DNA of 64,000 nt from Leptobrachium leishanense (taxonomy: Eukaryota > Chordata > Amphibia > Anura > Megophryidae): assembly GCA_009667805.1 (NCBI GenBank), contig CM019066.1, positions 116,364,190-116,428,189 of the forward strand, written 5' to 3'. The stretch's first letter is position 1. Every line of letters begins with the position of its first letter. Shown in pieces: positions 38,226-50,430 of this stretch. The notes below the pieces were generated by a model. That model searched no databases. It was not told where the DNA came from and saw only the letters and a list, made by a program, of their open reading frames with translations. A program made the position numbers and the translations under genes.

Positions 38226-40555
38226 GCACGCGCCTCAGTCGCCTCGCCCTTCCTACGGCCCTGTATGAACATCCTTGTCGATTTTGAAACAGAAAACCTT
38301 AGTATAATAAATGACGAATTGGAAGTTGAACGTGTTAAGGTTCTTGAATTTAAATCGCATTCCTTATTTGAGGCTCTTAAAAATAAATTAAAAACCGTGT
38401 TGGATCAATACGATAATGGCATAAGGGAACGTAAATCAAAAAAATATTTGCAGGACCAAAACGATTACAAATTTGCCAATGTCTATAGATTTTTGAAAAA
38501 ACGTTAGACAACGCAGAGTCATGATTCGAATGACTCTGGGGGGGCATCCACATCGGAGTATGATTCCTCTGATGTGGAAACTACATATAGTAGTGATGAA
38601 CCGAGCACTTCCAATGCCTTAGAGACTAGAGGAATCCTTAAAAAAATCGGTCTCTTTTTTAGACCAGTCATCCAATTTCATGGAGTTAAGGGACACAAGA
38701 AAAAGTTTTTCAAAAATAACGGGCAGATATCCCAGAAAGGGAAGGAAACGCCCTTAAACGATTCTCTGCGTATAATCAATTTAACTGATGTTATTCTGAC
38801 GGCTGATCAATGTACTCTACTTAACAAAGGTTTATCCTTTGTACCTACTCCAGGTTTTAATTCATTCAATTGGGTTAAAGATATACATCTTTCCGTTAGA
38901 AAACTTGCCCTACATAAATACCATCGCATACGTTTGGAGAAATCCGCTATGAATTATGGTCTCACTACTAATGATTTAGATTGTTTGTCTACTTTGATAT
39001 CCTTGCTTGATGAGAATCTGTTAACTGATAATGCCGCCTATACTAGTAAACCTAAGAGTAAATTCACTCCACATTTCTCTGAATATTCCAACCTCGATAA
39101 CTTTTGCAAAGTGGTGTGTAAGGAAATAGAGGCATTGAACAGTCACGATTTGATGCGTACACGGTTTGACAATCTCACCCCTAATGAAAGAAAAGCTTGG
39201 TTTGAATTACAACAGATGGAACATATTATTATAAAAAGTCTGATAAGGGTGGCAGTGTTGTGTTGATGCACAGAGATCAATATCATGATATGGTGTCTAC
39301 TATACTACATGATGGCATTACTTATAAAGGTCTCTCGAAAGATCCTACCATAGAATTTGTCTCCATACTTATGACGATTTTAAACGATGGATTTATTGAT
39401 AACATGATTACCATTCAGGAGTATGAATTCATGAGACCCTATAAACCTACGATCGCCACTTTCTATGGTCTACCCAAGATACATAAAAACAAAAAGTCAC
39501 CTCCTGGACGACCAATTGTCTCTGGTACCAATTCTCTTACACACAACGCAAGCACGTACATCAATCAGGTCCTCTACCCGCTTGTGAAAAAATTACCATC
39601 ACACATTCGCGATTCCAAACAAACTTTGCGAGAACTCGAAACTTTTTCAGTACCCCTACATGCACTTTTGTGCAGCCTTGATGTGGAATCCTTATATAGT
39701 TGCATTCCACATACTCTGGGACTGAAATGCATTGAAACTTTTCTTTTACGACGAGGGGATGCCCATGAAAATATACCAAATTTGTCGTACGACTGTTGGA
39801 ATTTGTTCTCTTTCATAATTACTTTGTATTTGATGGCAAATTCTACTTACAGCTCATTGGAGCAGCAATGGGGTCACCTTGTGCTCCTTCATATGCAAAT
39901 CTGTTTCTCGGTCTATGGGAAGAAACTATTAGTGATGGGCCAACTATGGTTAGTTTTAAACTGTACATCTTTAGCTGGCGTCGGTATATTGATGACATTA
40001 TAGTGGTTTGGACTTCTATGGTTTCTGAATTTGGCCGGTTTGTTGAAAGGTTGAATGTTAATGACTTCAACTTAAAATTTACTTTTAAAACCCAAATAAT
40101 GGAACTCAACTTCCTTGATATCACCATCAAAAAGGACATTGAGGGTAACCTGAGTTCTACTCTGTACCGCAAGCCAACTTCATCTAATAATTTATTGAAT
40201 TGGGACAGTCACCATCCTCTGCCTTTGCGCCGTGGAATCCCAACTGGCCAATATCTACGCTTGCGTCGTACGTGCAGTTCAATAGAGGAGTTTAAAGCTA
40301 AAGCTCGTGATTTAAAATGATCCTTTAAGGAGAAGGGATATCCTAATAAGACTTTGAAAAAAAAGCATATAAAAGAGCACTCCTTTCAAATCGCCATCAG
40401 TTACTCCAAGATGTACCTATCACCAATAAGACTGACGTTATTAGAATGATTGCAAATTTCGACCTAGGTAGGGAAGCCATTAATAAAATTTGTCGCAGAT
40501 ATTGGCCACTCTTAACCCAAGACCCTCATTTTAAAGAGGTACTTCCAAGACCCAG

Positions 40556-40757
40556 TATCACCGCAAGAAGGTGCACAGCTGGGTAGAATAGAGGTAATGT
40601 CACTGCTCTGCATGGAGAGAGCCTGTGGAGTCATGGGTTCGATCCCAGCGAGCAACCTCTCCAGTAAGTGTCCTTGGCAAGACACCCAACGGTACATATT
40701 CGCCACCCAGGACCTACTTGAAAACGAGAGAAATCTCATTGTATCCTTCTCTCCAAA
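40556..40757 (+). mobile_element. tRNA-derived SINE (V-SINE-like) inside the PLE
   Basis: The B-box-like GGTTCGATCCC is at 40636-40646, followed by GTGTCCTTGGCAAGACACCC and TCTCATTGTATCCTTCTCTC ending in an A-run. The CCTTGGCAAGACAC motif and the tail are typical of V-type SINEs of fishes and amphibians. It sits between the RT and endonuclease coding parts of the PLE. Confidence 0.7.
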
Positions 40758-41284
40758 AAAAACCCCTTAATGATAGACTAGTCCATAGTCATTTCCAGTC
40801 TCCAGGCTCTACATCACATACGTGGCTTACTAATCCACTAAAAGGGATGTATAAATGTGGAAGATGTAGGGCTTGTCCCTTCGTACCTCGCCATGCACAA
40901 ACTTTTTCCAACCATGACAATTCAAGATCATTTGACATTCGTCAATTTCTGAACTGTAATTCAACAGGGGTTGTGTATCAATTAATATGCCATTGCGGCA
41001 TGATATACGTGGGTAAGACTATTCGCCCCTTAAGGTTCGTAATTTAGAACATATCAGAGAACCATCAAATTATGCAAAGACACACCCGTAGCTCGTCTTT
41101 TCCAACATTGCCAGGTCTGTACGCTCGATAATTTCAGATTTTTGGGACTGGAACAAGTTAAAATGGGTCCTAGAAAAGGGAGCTGTGATATAAGACTCTT
41201 GCGACGTGAAGCATATTGGATATATAGACTTAATTTGCGTTCTCCTTGTGGCCTAAATGAGGGTTTCACCTTCTCTCCTTTTAT

Positions 41285-42600
41285 TTGACTAGTCTTTGTA
41301 CTATGAACTACTTCCCCTTTTCCCCATTGGTCTTATGACGGTTATCCCTTGCTAGTCTTGCATTGTTCATTTATAACTATGAATCGTATTTTTCTAATTC
41401 TGTCTGTTTGATATATTTTTCGATACAAATTTTGATACAATGTCTGCTGTATATGCCATACATATGGTTGTCCTATCTTTATTATTTCTATTAACAATAC
41501 TATTATGTATACATACTCATCATCTTGCATTTTATAGTTAGTTAGTTTGTTATGTTGCGCTGGGTTTTTCTTATTCCTTCTTCTTATTGTGTTTTGTGAC
41601 TGTTTAATTTGTATCTCCCCTCCATCCGGGGTTATATTCTTTTCTGCATACTGGATATATGGGCATGAATTGTGGCTTTATGTTCTACCCTGGTATGGCC
41701 TTGTAGCGATATAACATTATGTCATATTTTATATACTCCTTCAAGATCTAGGGATTTGTCCTTTTTTGACATTGTGTATTCATTCTGACGTTTGATTATA
41801 TATTTATGCGTTATCGCTGTACATTATTCCAATGTGGCGAAAATCCGCCTTCAATTGGTTCACTCTGAACCACATGGTTATTACGGTTTGCGGACAGCTC
41901 CTATTGGCCCTTCATGCTCCCACATGGTACAAACTCCTTTGGATGGCTCCGATTGGACCTTCATGTACCCATATGATACAAACTCGGGGGCGGGTTACCA
42001 CTGATACGCCTTTGTTTGCAGAAATCCTCCAGTATGGCGGTTGGACATTGGTCATCAATTAATTAATTTCTGACGGTGTGTATTTATATCCAGCGCCCTT
42101 TCTTGTCATTATTCTGGCTCAGGACTAAGCCCGGCAGGGTGAAACGCGTCAAGCTATGCTTTATTGACTGATTTTAACTGTGTATGTTATTTGGTTGAGT
42201 CCTATAGGTAGGTGACCATGGTCATGAGTGTTTTCCACCTTTACCTTTACTGATTTCTATACTAGTTAACAGGTGTGTAGGTGGCTTGAACCGCTGAGGT
42301 AATAGAGAGCCATTCATGCTTTTTTATTCTGCTGTCCTCCGCCCATTTTTCTACTTCTATTTAAATTTTTTAGGTGGGCACCATATTATCAATTATTGAT
42401 TGGCATATATGTACGGTTCACTATAGGAACCCTTCATTATTTCTCATTTTTGTCAGGTTGATGTGTGTGCCTTTTATGTATTAAACGGATTGTTTTTGGC
42501 ACTCTTGTTGCAATACGGTGTAAGCTGGTTTTTACTGATTGTTTCAGGGATAAGCCCTTATGAGAGTGCGAATATTGCCCTCTTCTCTGTGTGTTTGTTT
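41285..42600 (+). repeat. PLE 3' region with decayed hammerhead-like motif at 42113-42155
   Basis: AT-rich sequence after the PLE coding region. AAGCCCGGCAGGGTGAAACG, CGTC keeps helix II (AGCCC/GGGU), GAAAC and the GC-GUC of a hammerhead, but the CUGAUGA core is degraded. Confidence 0.55.
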
Positions 42601-42624
42601 GATTTCAGCAAAATCCTAAATTAT

Positions 42625-42744
42625 TTATTGGAAAGCGGTCACATGACTTTAAATAAAAGTATCGGTACTCAGTATCGGAGAGTACCTGAAAAAAGTATCT
42701 GTACTTGTACTCGTTCTTAAAAAAGTGGTATCGGTGCAACCCTA
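42625..42744. mobile_element. Right end of the second minisatellite-type hAT element
   Basis: GGAAAGCGGTCACATGAC, AAATAAAAGTATCGGTACTC and terminal GTATCGGTGCAACCCTA align with the right 120 bp of 15253-17861. With the left part at 34880-35450 it suggests that the plus-strand PLE landed inside a hAT copy. Confidence 0.65.
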
Positions 42745-42840
42745 GTTTAGGGTTAGAGTTATCGCTAACCCTAAACGTAACCCTAACCCCAATAAAAACC
42801 TTGTCCTTAAACAAACACATATAGTAACCCTAAACGTTAC
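42745..42840. repeat. Degenerate telomere-like CCCTAA tract
   Basis: TTTAGGGTTAGAG, CTAACCCTAAACGTAACCCT and AACCCTAAACG are scattered near-telomeric hexamers, with no perfect array longer than about two units. Confidence 0.5.
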
Positions 42841-43649
42841 AGCAGATTTATTATGCACTTTACTCTTGGCAGAAAATGACACAGGCATGATGGTAAATTG
42901 CGTTGATAAATTGATGCTATTGGGTAGATTTTCTGGATCAAAAACTACAGATCGTAGATATGCTGGTCTGCTGGAAATCCGTCTCTTACCTCCATTTAAT
43001 GCATAGAGATCAGTTTTAAGCTCAGCAATCTTGAGCTCCAGATTTTTATTTATATGGTAATCAATAAAGTATTTCTAAGTGTATTATGAGTTAAGACTGT
43101 GGCTAGGAATGTCAGTACTGCATAATGGTATTTCACAATTTTTATCTGGAGCCGGTCACATCCAACACCACACCTGGCAAGTGTGAATGGCATTTACATA
43201 AAAAACACAAGCTCCATTGAATGACCTGCTTCCATGTAATAAACTGCACAATATGGACGAGCGTATGACTGGAACAAAGAACTTTACAGCATGCACCCAT
43301 CACAAGTTGGGAGTTTTTTTCAGTCTCTTCAAACTGGCCATTCGTGACCGAGTTCAGCCTGTGTTTACATTCACCTTCAGAGCTTGGAACCACATTCACA
43401 GAAATCTGCTGAGAGATGGTATGCCTGACTGAACTACATATTTTTACCACCTTGGAAGCACAGGGATCTGGCAATAGGATAGGGCACAGGCATATGCTAC
43501 ATTGATGCAAGCTGTATATTCAGAAAAGGATACTGTTTAGCAAATCAATGTAGTTGGCACAAATTCCCCAACAGTCCCCCAGTTATCTGAAAATCAGGAG
43601 ACACACACAGAGGTAAAATGTGTTTCTGTATGTCTATATACTCACTGGC

Positions 43650-44884
43650 CACTTTATTAGGAACTCCTTGCTGTCTACCGGGTTGGACCCCCTTTTGCCT
43701 TCAAAATTGCTATAATTCTTTCTGACATAGATTCAATAAGGTGTGGGAAACATTCCTCAGAGATTTTGGTTCATATTGAAATGATAACAACACGCCATTG
43801 CTGCAGATTTGTCGGCTGCACATCCATGATGCAAATCTCCAGTTCCACTTCCACCACATCCCAAAGGTGCTCTATTGGATTGAGATCTGGTGACTGTGGA
43901 GGCCATTGGAGTACAGTGAACTCATTGTCATGTTCAAGAAACCAGTTTGAGATGATTTGAGCTTTGTGACATCCTGCTGGAAGTAGCAATCAGAAGATGG
44001 GCACACTGTGATCATAAAGGGATGGACATGGTCAGCAACAATACTCAGGTAGACCGTGGCGTTTAAACGATGCTCATTTGGTACTAAGGGGCCCATAGTA
44101 TACCAAGAAAATATCCCTCACACCAGTACACCACCACTAGCCTGAAACGTTGATACAAGGCAGGATGGATCTCACTGCAGCAAGCATCTTAAGAACACTC
44201 CAGGGAAACACACAGACCAGGATCCATTCACACACTGATCTCCCTGCAGCAAGCATCTTAAGAACACTCCAGGGAAAAACACAGACCAGGATCCATTCAC
44301 ACACTGATCTCCCTGCAGCAAGCATCTTAAGAACACTCCAGGGAAACACATAGACCAGGATCCATTCACACACTGATCTCCCTGCAGCAAGCATCTTAAG
44401 AACACTCCAGGTATCCAGTTTTCAACATGATGGCCACCAGCACACTCCACAATATGCTATCCTCGCAATTGTATTTTGTATCTGCATTTCTTAATTTTTG
44501 GCTGATTTTATTTTCTAAAAATCCCACTTTTTTGATAGAATTTTAACCTGTGCACCCCTCTTTCCCCCTCCCCCCATTTCAAAGGCCTCTGATGCCTAAC
44601 ACTTACCTGAACTCATTGCCTCTTCACACAGGGAAACACACAGACCAGGATCCATTCACACACTCAGCAGTCGTTTTTGTCCACACAACTGCTGCTCACT
44701 GGATATTTTTTATTTTTCGGACCATTCTCTGTAAGCCCTAGAAATGGTTGTGTGTGAAAATCCTAGTAGATCAGCAGTTTTTGAAATACTCAGACAGGCT
44801 CATCTGGCACCAACAACCATGTCTCATTCAAATCTCCTTTCTTCCCCATTCTGATGCTCGGTTTGAGCTTCAGCAAGTTGTCTT
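43650..44884 (-). pseudogene. Tc1-like element fragment with internal tandem repeat
   Basis: It starts TCACTGGCCACTTTATTAGG (about 43643), the terminus of a Tc1/mariner family common in fishes and frogs. Minus-strand residues GPLVPNEHRLNATVYLSIVA, DHVHPF, YFQQD and [31 protein letters not shown] are the C-terminal catalytic region, in two frames. The 5' region (44660-44884) is recognisable, but the middle is replaced by a 69-bp tandem array. Dead. Confidence 0.75.
44171..44415. repeat. 69-bp tandem repeat, about 3.5 copies
   Basis: CAAGCATCTTAAGAACACTC starts at 44181, 44250, 44319 and 44388, an exact 69-bp (23-codon) period, so the array reads as repeating peptides on both strands. A further partial unit (AAACACACAGACCAGGATCC) is at about 44633. 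Confidence 0.9.
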
Positions 44885-45430
44885 CTGGTGGCAAAAAATA
44901 GGCTGTTTATCCAATGGATGGATGTAATAAGAGATTTTATTACTAAAATAGCTATTGACAAGATATAGTCAACAAAATCAACAAAACCAGGCATGTTTTG
45001 CGCCACTCTGGCTCTTTATCAGTGGTAAACTTTATAACCAGCCAGTCTTGTTTAAATAGTCCTCACAGAGGGAGAACCAAAAGTGAAACCCGGTAGTGCC
45101 CATTGCGGCCATCCACGTGGCATGTCGTGGGTGTTCTGATGTCAGGGCCAGCATCCGACGTCATCATCCAGCGGCTAGTCGTCGGGCCGGTTTCCGCTCC
45201 GGAACTGTGTAGTACCACACCAGGATGTTCTCCTGTCACACGCATCTGTGCAGATGCTCCCATTCATCTCTATGTGGAGACCGGATGTTGGAGCATGTCT
45301 CTTGGTAAGCGCCATATGATGACGTAGTCTTCTTCCCGGCACATTTATGGCCCCCACCCATCTTGGAGGGCATATGGTTCTCCTCCTACTTTTCAGTCCC
45401 AATAGGGGGACCAGACACGTTTCTTAGTCA
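44884..45430 (-). repeat. PLE terminal region (pseudo-LTR) with decayed hammerhead motif at 45000-45027
   Basis: The minus strand aligns with 52990-53200 (GACATGCCACGTGGATGGCC..., TTTCACTTTTGGTTCTCCCT, GACTATATCTTGTCAAT). CCACTGATAAAGAGCCAGAG, TGGCGCAAAACATGCCTGG matches the hammerhead of 53109-53149 with several core changes. Confidence 0.6.
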
Positions 45431-46963
45431 GCAGTTTCAGTGTTGCACCCATGTTGATCCAAGTGTAAAATAAATAATGTGTACATTACCTAAAACCAAA
45501 TCACGTTTCAATATGTAATCAGAGGGTTCTACCTAATGAGGACCTTGTTATTCATTCATAAAAACACACCTTACCCTTAAAACTGGAAATGAGGACCTTG
45601 TTAATATGTCATAAAATCTGTCGAAATATATATTCAATAAGAAACTTATACGAGATACAAATATCAATCGTTTATATTTCCTAGAAATTCTCCTAAATTC
45701 TTTTAATTGTCTGTGTTTTGCTTTGAAGAATACACTAATCAATAATCGGATAAAACCATATATATATTTATTACGTATACAAAAAAGTTTCAAATCTCAT
45801 AAACAAAGATTTATAAACAAGCACATCCATCCATCAGCACATAGACACTAGCTTCTCAATATATGTATCTCCTGTTAGTAACTGCATATATGATTAATAT
45901 AATTTACTTTATCAGTTAGTAACTATACACAAATGGTTAATAAACATTTCTGCTTAACGAAAACAATTAACATGTATTTCCCGGCAAACCAATGTTTAAA
46001 CAAGCTAGATCTTGTAGAGATATATGTATCTCTCTATGCTACGTGGATCAACAAAAGATGAGCTATCACTTATTCTATTTCTAGAATGATAAGTAATAAA
46101 AACTTATTTAGTGAATCCTCCTCTAATAGAGGATTAAGCTTCTAATCTTCTGCTTTTTATATTGTAGTTATATAATTCCTCGCTTATTAATTTCAATCAC
46201 AGTAATTTCCAAATTCAATATATATATATATCTTTGTATATCACTTTGCAACAATTACTTTAGGATAAATCCTTATATCCGATTCTTCTTCATATCTTTA
46301 TCTGCGGAATAGAAATATTTTAAAGACTCTGGATCTAACAGTAATCTGAGATATCTCAGTATATCTGTTGCAAGAAATACTCCAGATATATATAATTACA
46401 TTAATTCCTTAACTTCAATAGCTTTCATACATTACCTCTCCAATCAGGATTCAATGGGTTACAGCCTTTGAATATTCTTTATGTAATATATTGTTTTTGG
46501 AATATGTGAAAATTATCAATATCAGATATTCAATGCATGTGAGTTAGAAGTGTGGACCTAATTAAGTGATATGTAATATCTTGAATGCATTGTGTGTTGG
46601 AATGATCTGAATCTCTGAATCAATACATTATCGTGTCCTGGGATGATCTGCCTCTGAATCAATGCATTATCATGTCCTGGGATGATCTGCCTTTTGCAAC
46701 GAACAGTGCAGGTCCAGTTATAGTCAACTTGATGTCACTGACAATCTACCCCTTTCATTTAAATATTACTTTCTCTATATTAATATAATATTTACTATAA
46801 TATTTACTATGCCTCAAGAGGGCAGTGTTGCTCTTCAAATTAATTCCACAATTTAATTTTAATATATCTTATCTCAGGTCAAAGATCAATCTGTCTTAAC
46901 AAAGACCCTATATTCAATCCTAGACTTTGGGTCTCTCCTATCAAAATTAAATTAATATCATTA
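45430..46963. other. AT-rich tract, unassigned
   Basis: Very AT-rich sequence without ORFs of known family. It continues after the hAT-type element at 48455-49010, so both halves look like one older repeat or intergenic tract. A local duplication (GAATCAATGCATTATCATGTCCTG type) is at 46600-46695. Confidence 0.4.
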
Positions 46964-48446
46964 CAGTGGCGTAGCGTGGGTTGTCAGGGCCCGGGGCAAG
47001 ACAAAAATTGTGCCCCCCTTAGTGACGGTATAAATACCTGTCACTTTAATGTCTCCATATATTTTATTACACCCCCATTTCATCTGTTATGCACCCCATT
47101 TCATTTACTAGGCTTCAGTATTAATTTATTATGCCGCCATTTCACCGTCACTCTCCAGAGTCCAGAGGGATTCAGGTGCAGCAGCAGGAGTGAGGGGTAT
47201 TTTGTCAGGACTCCCCAGGGGCCATGATTATTATTAATAATCAAAACCAGTGCTTTTTTTCTTGGAAAACAGGGGGGTGGGGGTACTCGCCCTTAAAGCC
47301 GGAGATACAGCAAACGCAAAACGACGCACAGCACCTGTAGGCAGCGCTGCACATAGAGACGTGCTCAGTATATACAGGCCTATCTTCTCTGTGCGCTCAG
47401 CCAGCATTGGGCCACGTGGCTGAGCACCCAGAGTTGGAAATAGACAGCTTTGCCTGTGATGTGGGGTGAAGTAACCGCTTCACACCGTGTTGCATTGCGT
47501 TTGTGGACAGCAGCACTCCTTTAATGCATAAATCAGACCCTTTGTGCCTCCACTGCCTGACCACTTAAATGTGCCAAAGTGGTTAAGGTGCAGTGTCCCC
47601 TTAAGTTAATTATTAAAATAAATATTAAAATAATAAAATATTATTAAAATAAATATAGTAAAATGAAGAATATTAAAATATACTAAAAGTTAAGTACCAA
47701 AATAGTTTATTAAAATATAATATACAAGCTAAATAAGTTAAAATAATAATCACTCACAGTAGAAGGCCCCTCTATGCCCCGAACACACACACACACACAC
47801 TTCTGCCTGCTGGATCTGTGCTTAGATGCAGTTGAAGGGGTGAGGGGGGGGCTGGGGCATTAGGTCACAGCTGGCTGCTTCACATTGCTATCGGAGCCTG
47901 GCTTCCCTGCTTCATCTCACATGCAGCTTCACACAAGTTATTTAGCAACAAGGTGTGAATGGCAGGCAGCCCTGAATACAGAGCATAGAGCTGGACTGGG
48001 GTAACACAGATGTCCAGAGTCTCTGACTTTTAAGGAATGTAAACCTTTTTTTTTTACATTTGAAAAGACCCTGCACCTCATGAGCAGCCTCCCAGTAGGG
48101 CATTTACTGCCGCTGACTCACTCACCCGTCCTGATCGATGAGCACCGGGACAAACACTTTCTGCCTCCCTTAGCCAGGTTCAGCCTTCTGCTCGGCAGGC
48201 TGCTCCCTCCCACACCACACCACACATCAGTGAAGCGTGTCCCCAATGTGCCACATCATAGTCACGTGACTCGCCTAGTCAGCTGCTGAGTGCTGACAGC
48301 ATCATCCTGCGTCCTGCTCCTCCCTTCCTGACCGGCTGCTGGCTGGGAACTTTCAGGGGCGCAAATTTCTTTCGAAATTATGCGCCCCTAAGAAAACTGC
48401 GCCCAGGTCCACGGCCCCCCCAGCCCCCCCCCACGCTACGCCACTG
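46964..48446. mobile_element. hAT-type element, TIR CAGTGGCGTAGCGTGGG
   Basis: The ends CAGTGGCGTAGCGTGGG and CCCACGCTACGCCACTG are perfect inverted repeats. Flanks TATCATTA (46956-46963) and TATCTCTA (48447-48454) match at 6 of 8 positions, consistent with an old 8-bp duplication. 1,483 bp, no transposase; it contains a (CA) run at 47785-47801. Confidence 0.75.
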
Positions 48447-49009
48447 TATCTCTACTCCTCTCAAGATTTTTACTGGGTACTCCTTTTATCAGCTAAATTC
48501 CTTTCTAGTTAAAATCAATAGAAATTCTATTCTTCAGTAATTATACTGTTTACCAGTTATACTCTACAAATATTTGGAGCATCTATTTCCTACTGTAAAT
48601 ATAATAAAATATATATTGATAAGAATATATTTCGTGAATATAATTATACGCTTGCAAAATGATTTTAAATTTGTTCCTATACCCAAAAAGAAAAATATCT
48701 TTAATTCAAGGACTTGTTAAAACAAACCAATAAATTTAAATATGACATGTCTGGCACTTAGCTCAGCATTATATCAAATAAAGACATTTTATCGTCTATA
48801 ACATCATGTCTGGCATTTATAGAAACACCCATAACTCTTAAAGGTTCACCTAGCCATGAACTATTAAAAACAAATCTCTGTCCATTTCTAAAACTAGAAG
48901 AAAATTAAAAAAGAAAGACTTTACATTAAAACAAGATGGCTACAGGCATCCATTTTAATTTTTCCATTATAATATACCCGACAAATCACACCTTACACTT
49001 ATAACTGTT

Positions 49010-49515
49010 GAAGAGGGGATATCTATAAGGTGTAGTTAGGGTGCTAACATAAACCTCCCAAAGGGGGTATTACACACAATGAATCAATAAATGAATGAAA
49101 ACTGTAAAAGCTTATTAGTAAAAAATTTGTAAAAAGCTGAGGGAGGGGCGGAGCTTGACTGTCAAGGAGGATAGATGTGCATCCCTGGAGCTCTGTGACT
49201 GGGGCTCCATATAGCGGACTTTTCTGGCCCTCCTGGCCTGGGCTTTTCTGAGACTCCTTCCTTACTCATTGCGCCTCCCAGGGGCTCCTTCCATGCCCTA
49301 CTCGGGAATATTTGCTGCCAGCTGCCTCCTGCGTGTGGATTTTATTGCCATCCTTGTTTTCTCTGGCACCCATCTTGGGGCCTACACACTGATCCCTCCG
49401 GAATTGCCTGCTGGCCCTGCGGGTTTGCGGTGCCCTATGGGGAGGAAATCAGCGGTGATGAGAGATCCGCATCCTCTGACTGCTGAGGATGTCTGGCAGA
49501 CGGGAGTGACTATGA
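49010..49515. other. Unassigned; GC-rich block at 49140-49510
   Basis: AGGGAGGGGCGGAGCTTGAC opens a GC-rich block that might be retroelement 5' sequence, but I cannot identify it. Confidence 0.3.
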
Positions 49516-49519
49516 GTGA

Positions 49520-50025
49520 CGGGAGTGATAATAAAAAGGGCTGTTACAGAAAAAATAAGTAAAGTTAAAAAAAAAAAAAACAGAATTTTTTAAAACAAAA
49601 TCCCGAAAAATGCTTAAAATATCCTATAAAATCTATAAATAAAGAGACTCTTTACTGCAGAATATTATAATCAACGGTTTATTAGATATTGAGTTAAAAC
49701 GGGAATATTTTTAACATTGAAGCCTATGGGATTCGCCTGAATAAACCTGCCGAATTAAACCACTGAATGACAGGGCATTTCGGGAACCTTTCACTGCTGG
49801 TTTTTGTTCTCTGAATAGCCGAAGCATTGCTTCTCTATGGGGATTCACTGCCCTCGAACAGGCACCGAACAGGCACCGTATGTGCAGGCAATTCGCCAAC
49901 ATTTGGCGAATTGCCTGCTCTCTGGATAGCCAAATGGCCAAGAAAGGTAGCCGAATGCTGATTTTCAGCGTTTGGTTCCCTTTCGCCAGCCATTCGGATC
50001 TCTTTCAATAACCCTGACAATATAT
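49520..50025. repeat. GATAATAAAAAGGGCTGTTA family copy
   Basis: Shares the GGGCTGTTACAGAAAAAA, GGGAATATTTTTAACATTGA and GATCTCTTTCAATAACCCTG landmarks with 57835-58303, about 26036-26400 and about 28130-28500. The GAATAACCCTG end matches the Harbinger-like termini at 57423-58303. Confidence 0.65.
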
Positions 50026-50430
50026 CATAAAAAAGGCATAATTCGAAATCCTTATTTAGACCTCTAAGGATGAGAGTATCAAATAATAATATGAGCTTAA
50101 TTTCCCCCTTATTGATTTTTTGAATAAAATCTCCCCCCCCCGCCAATCTTTTGCGACTTTGCGTAAAACAAAAAATTGGAGCCCCCGGGGGAAACAAGCA
50201 CGAATGGTACGGAAATGTGCTGATACAGGGTGTTTCTCAAACCCCTTTCTGATGTTATGTTCCATTATTCTAATATGTACTGCTCGAGTAGTTCTTCCAA
50301 TATAAACCAAATTGCACTGTCAAATTAAGGCATAGATAACATTAACAGAGTGACACATAGTCACTTGTCTTAATTGCAGTTTTGGAGTGTGGGGGAAGAA
50401 CTCCAAATGTTTTATATTGAGGCCCAGATT
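50026..50430 (-). pseudogene. Penelope-like endonuclease (GIY-YIG) fragment
   Basis: The minus strand at 50310-50056 reads MVYIGRTTRAVHIRIMEHNI then RKGFEKHPVSAHF and GLQFFVLRKVAKDW. This is the GIY-YIG domain (YIGRT, conserved Arg in RIMEH). It continues the RT part at 53000-52405 once the Tc1 element between them is removed. Confidence 0.75.

Larger units (their letters stand above)
35657..38273. mobile_element. hAT-type element with minisatellite, inserted in the PLE
   Basis: Flanks TATGAACA at 35649-35656 and 38274-38281 are identical. The ends CAGAGTCGTAGC and CCTACGGCCCTG are imperfect inverted repeats. No transposase. The interior contains a 540-bp direct duplication, a minisatellite, and a palindrome at 37975-38225. 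The left end also resembles the element at 46964-48446 (GTCGTAGC..., AAATTGTGCCCCCC). Confidence 0.85.
35455..41285 (+). pseudogene. Penelope-like element, near full length, split by hAT and SINE insertions
   Basis: The N-terminal part (35462-35656) reads PRGLRVHTIPASHLRDTVYM up to RYMN. The frame resumes at 38274 with ILVDFETENLSIIND once the hAT element and one copy of its duplication are discounted. RT motifs follow: DKGGSVV (about 39240), FYGLPKIHKNKKSPPGRPIV (about 39461), AAMGSPCAPSYANLF (about 39860), RYIDDIIVVW (about 39984), ELNFLDITI (about 40098). GIY-YIG endonuclease: VYQLICHCGMIYVGKTIRPL (40973-41032). Frameshifts near 39228 and 39796, a stop at 38505, and a SINE at 40556 make it inactive. 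Confidence 0.88.

Noticed and set aside
45430..49010. LTR retrotransposon in the AT-rich tract
   Set aside because: No paired LTRs, primer-binding site, or gag/pol motifs are visible.
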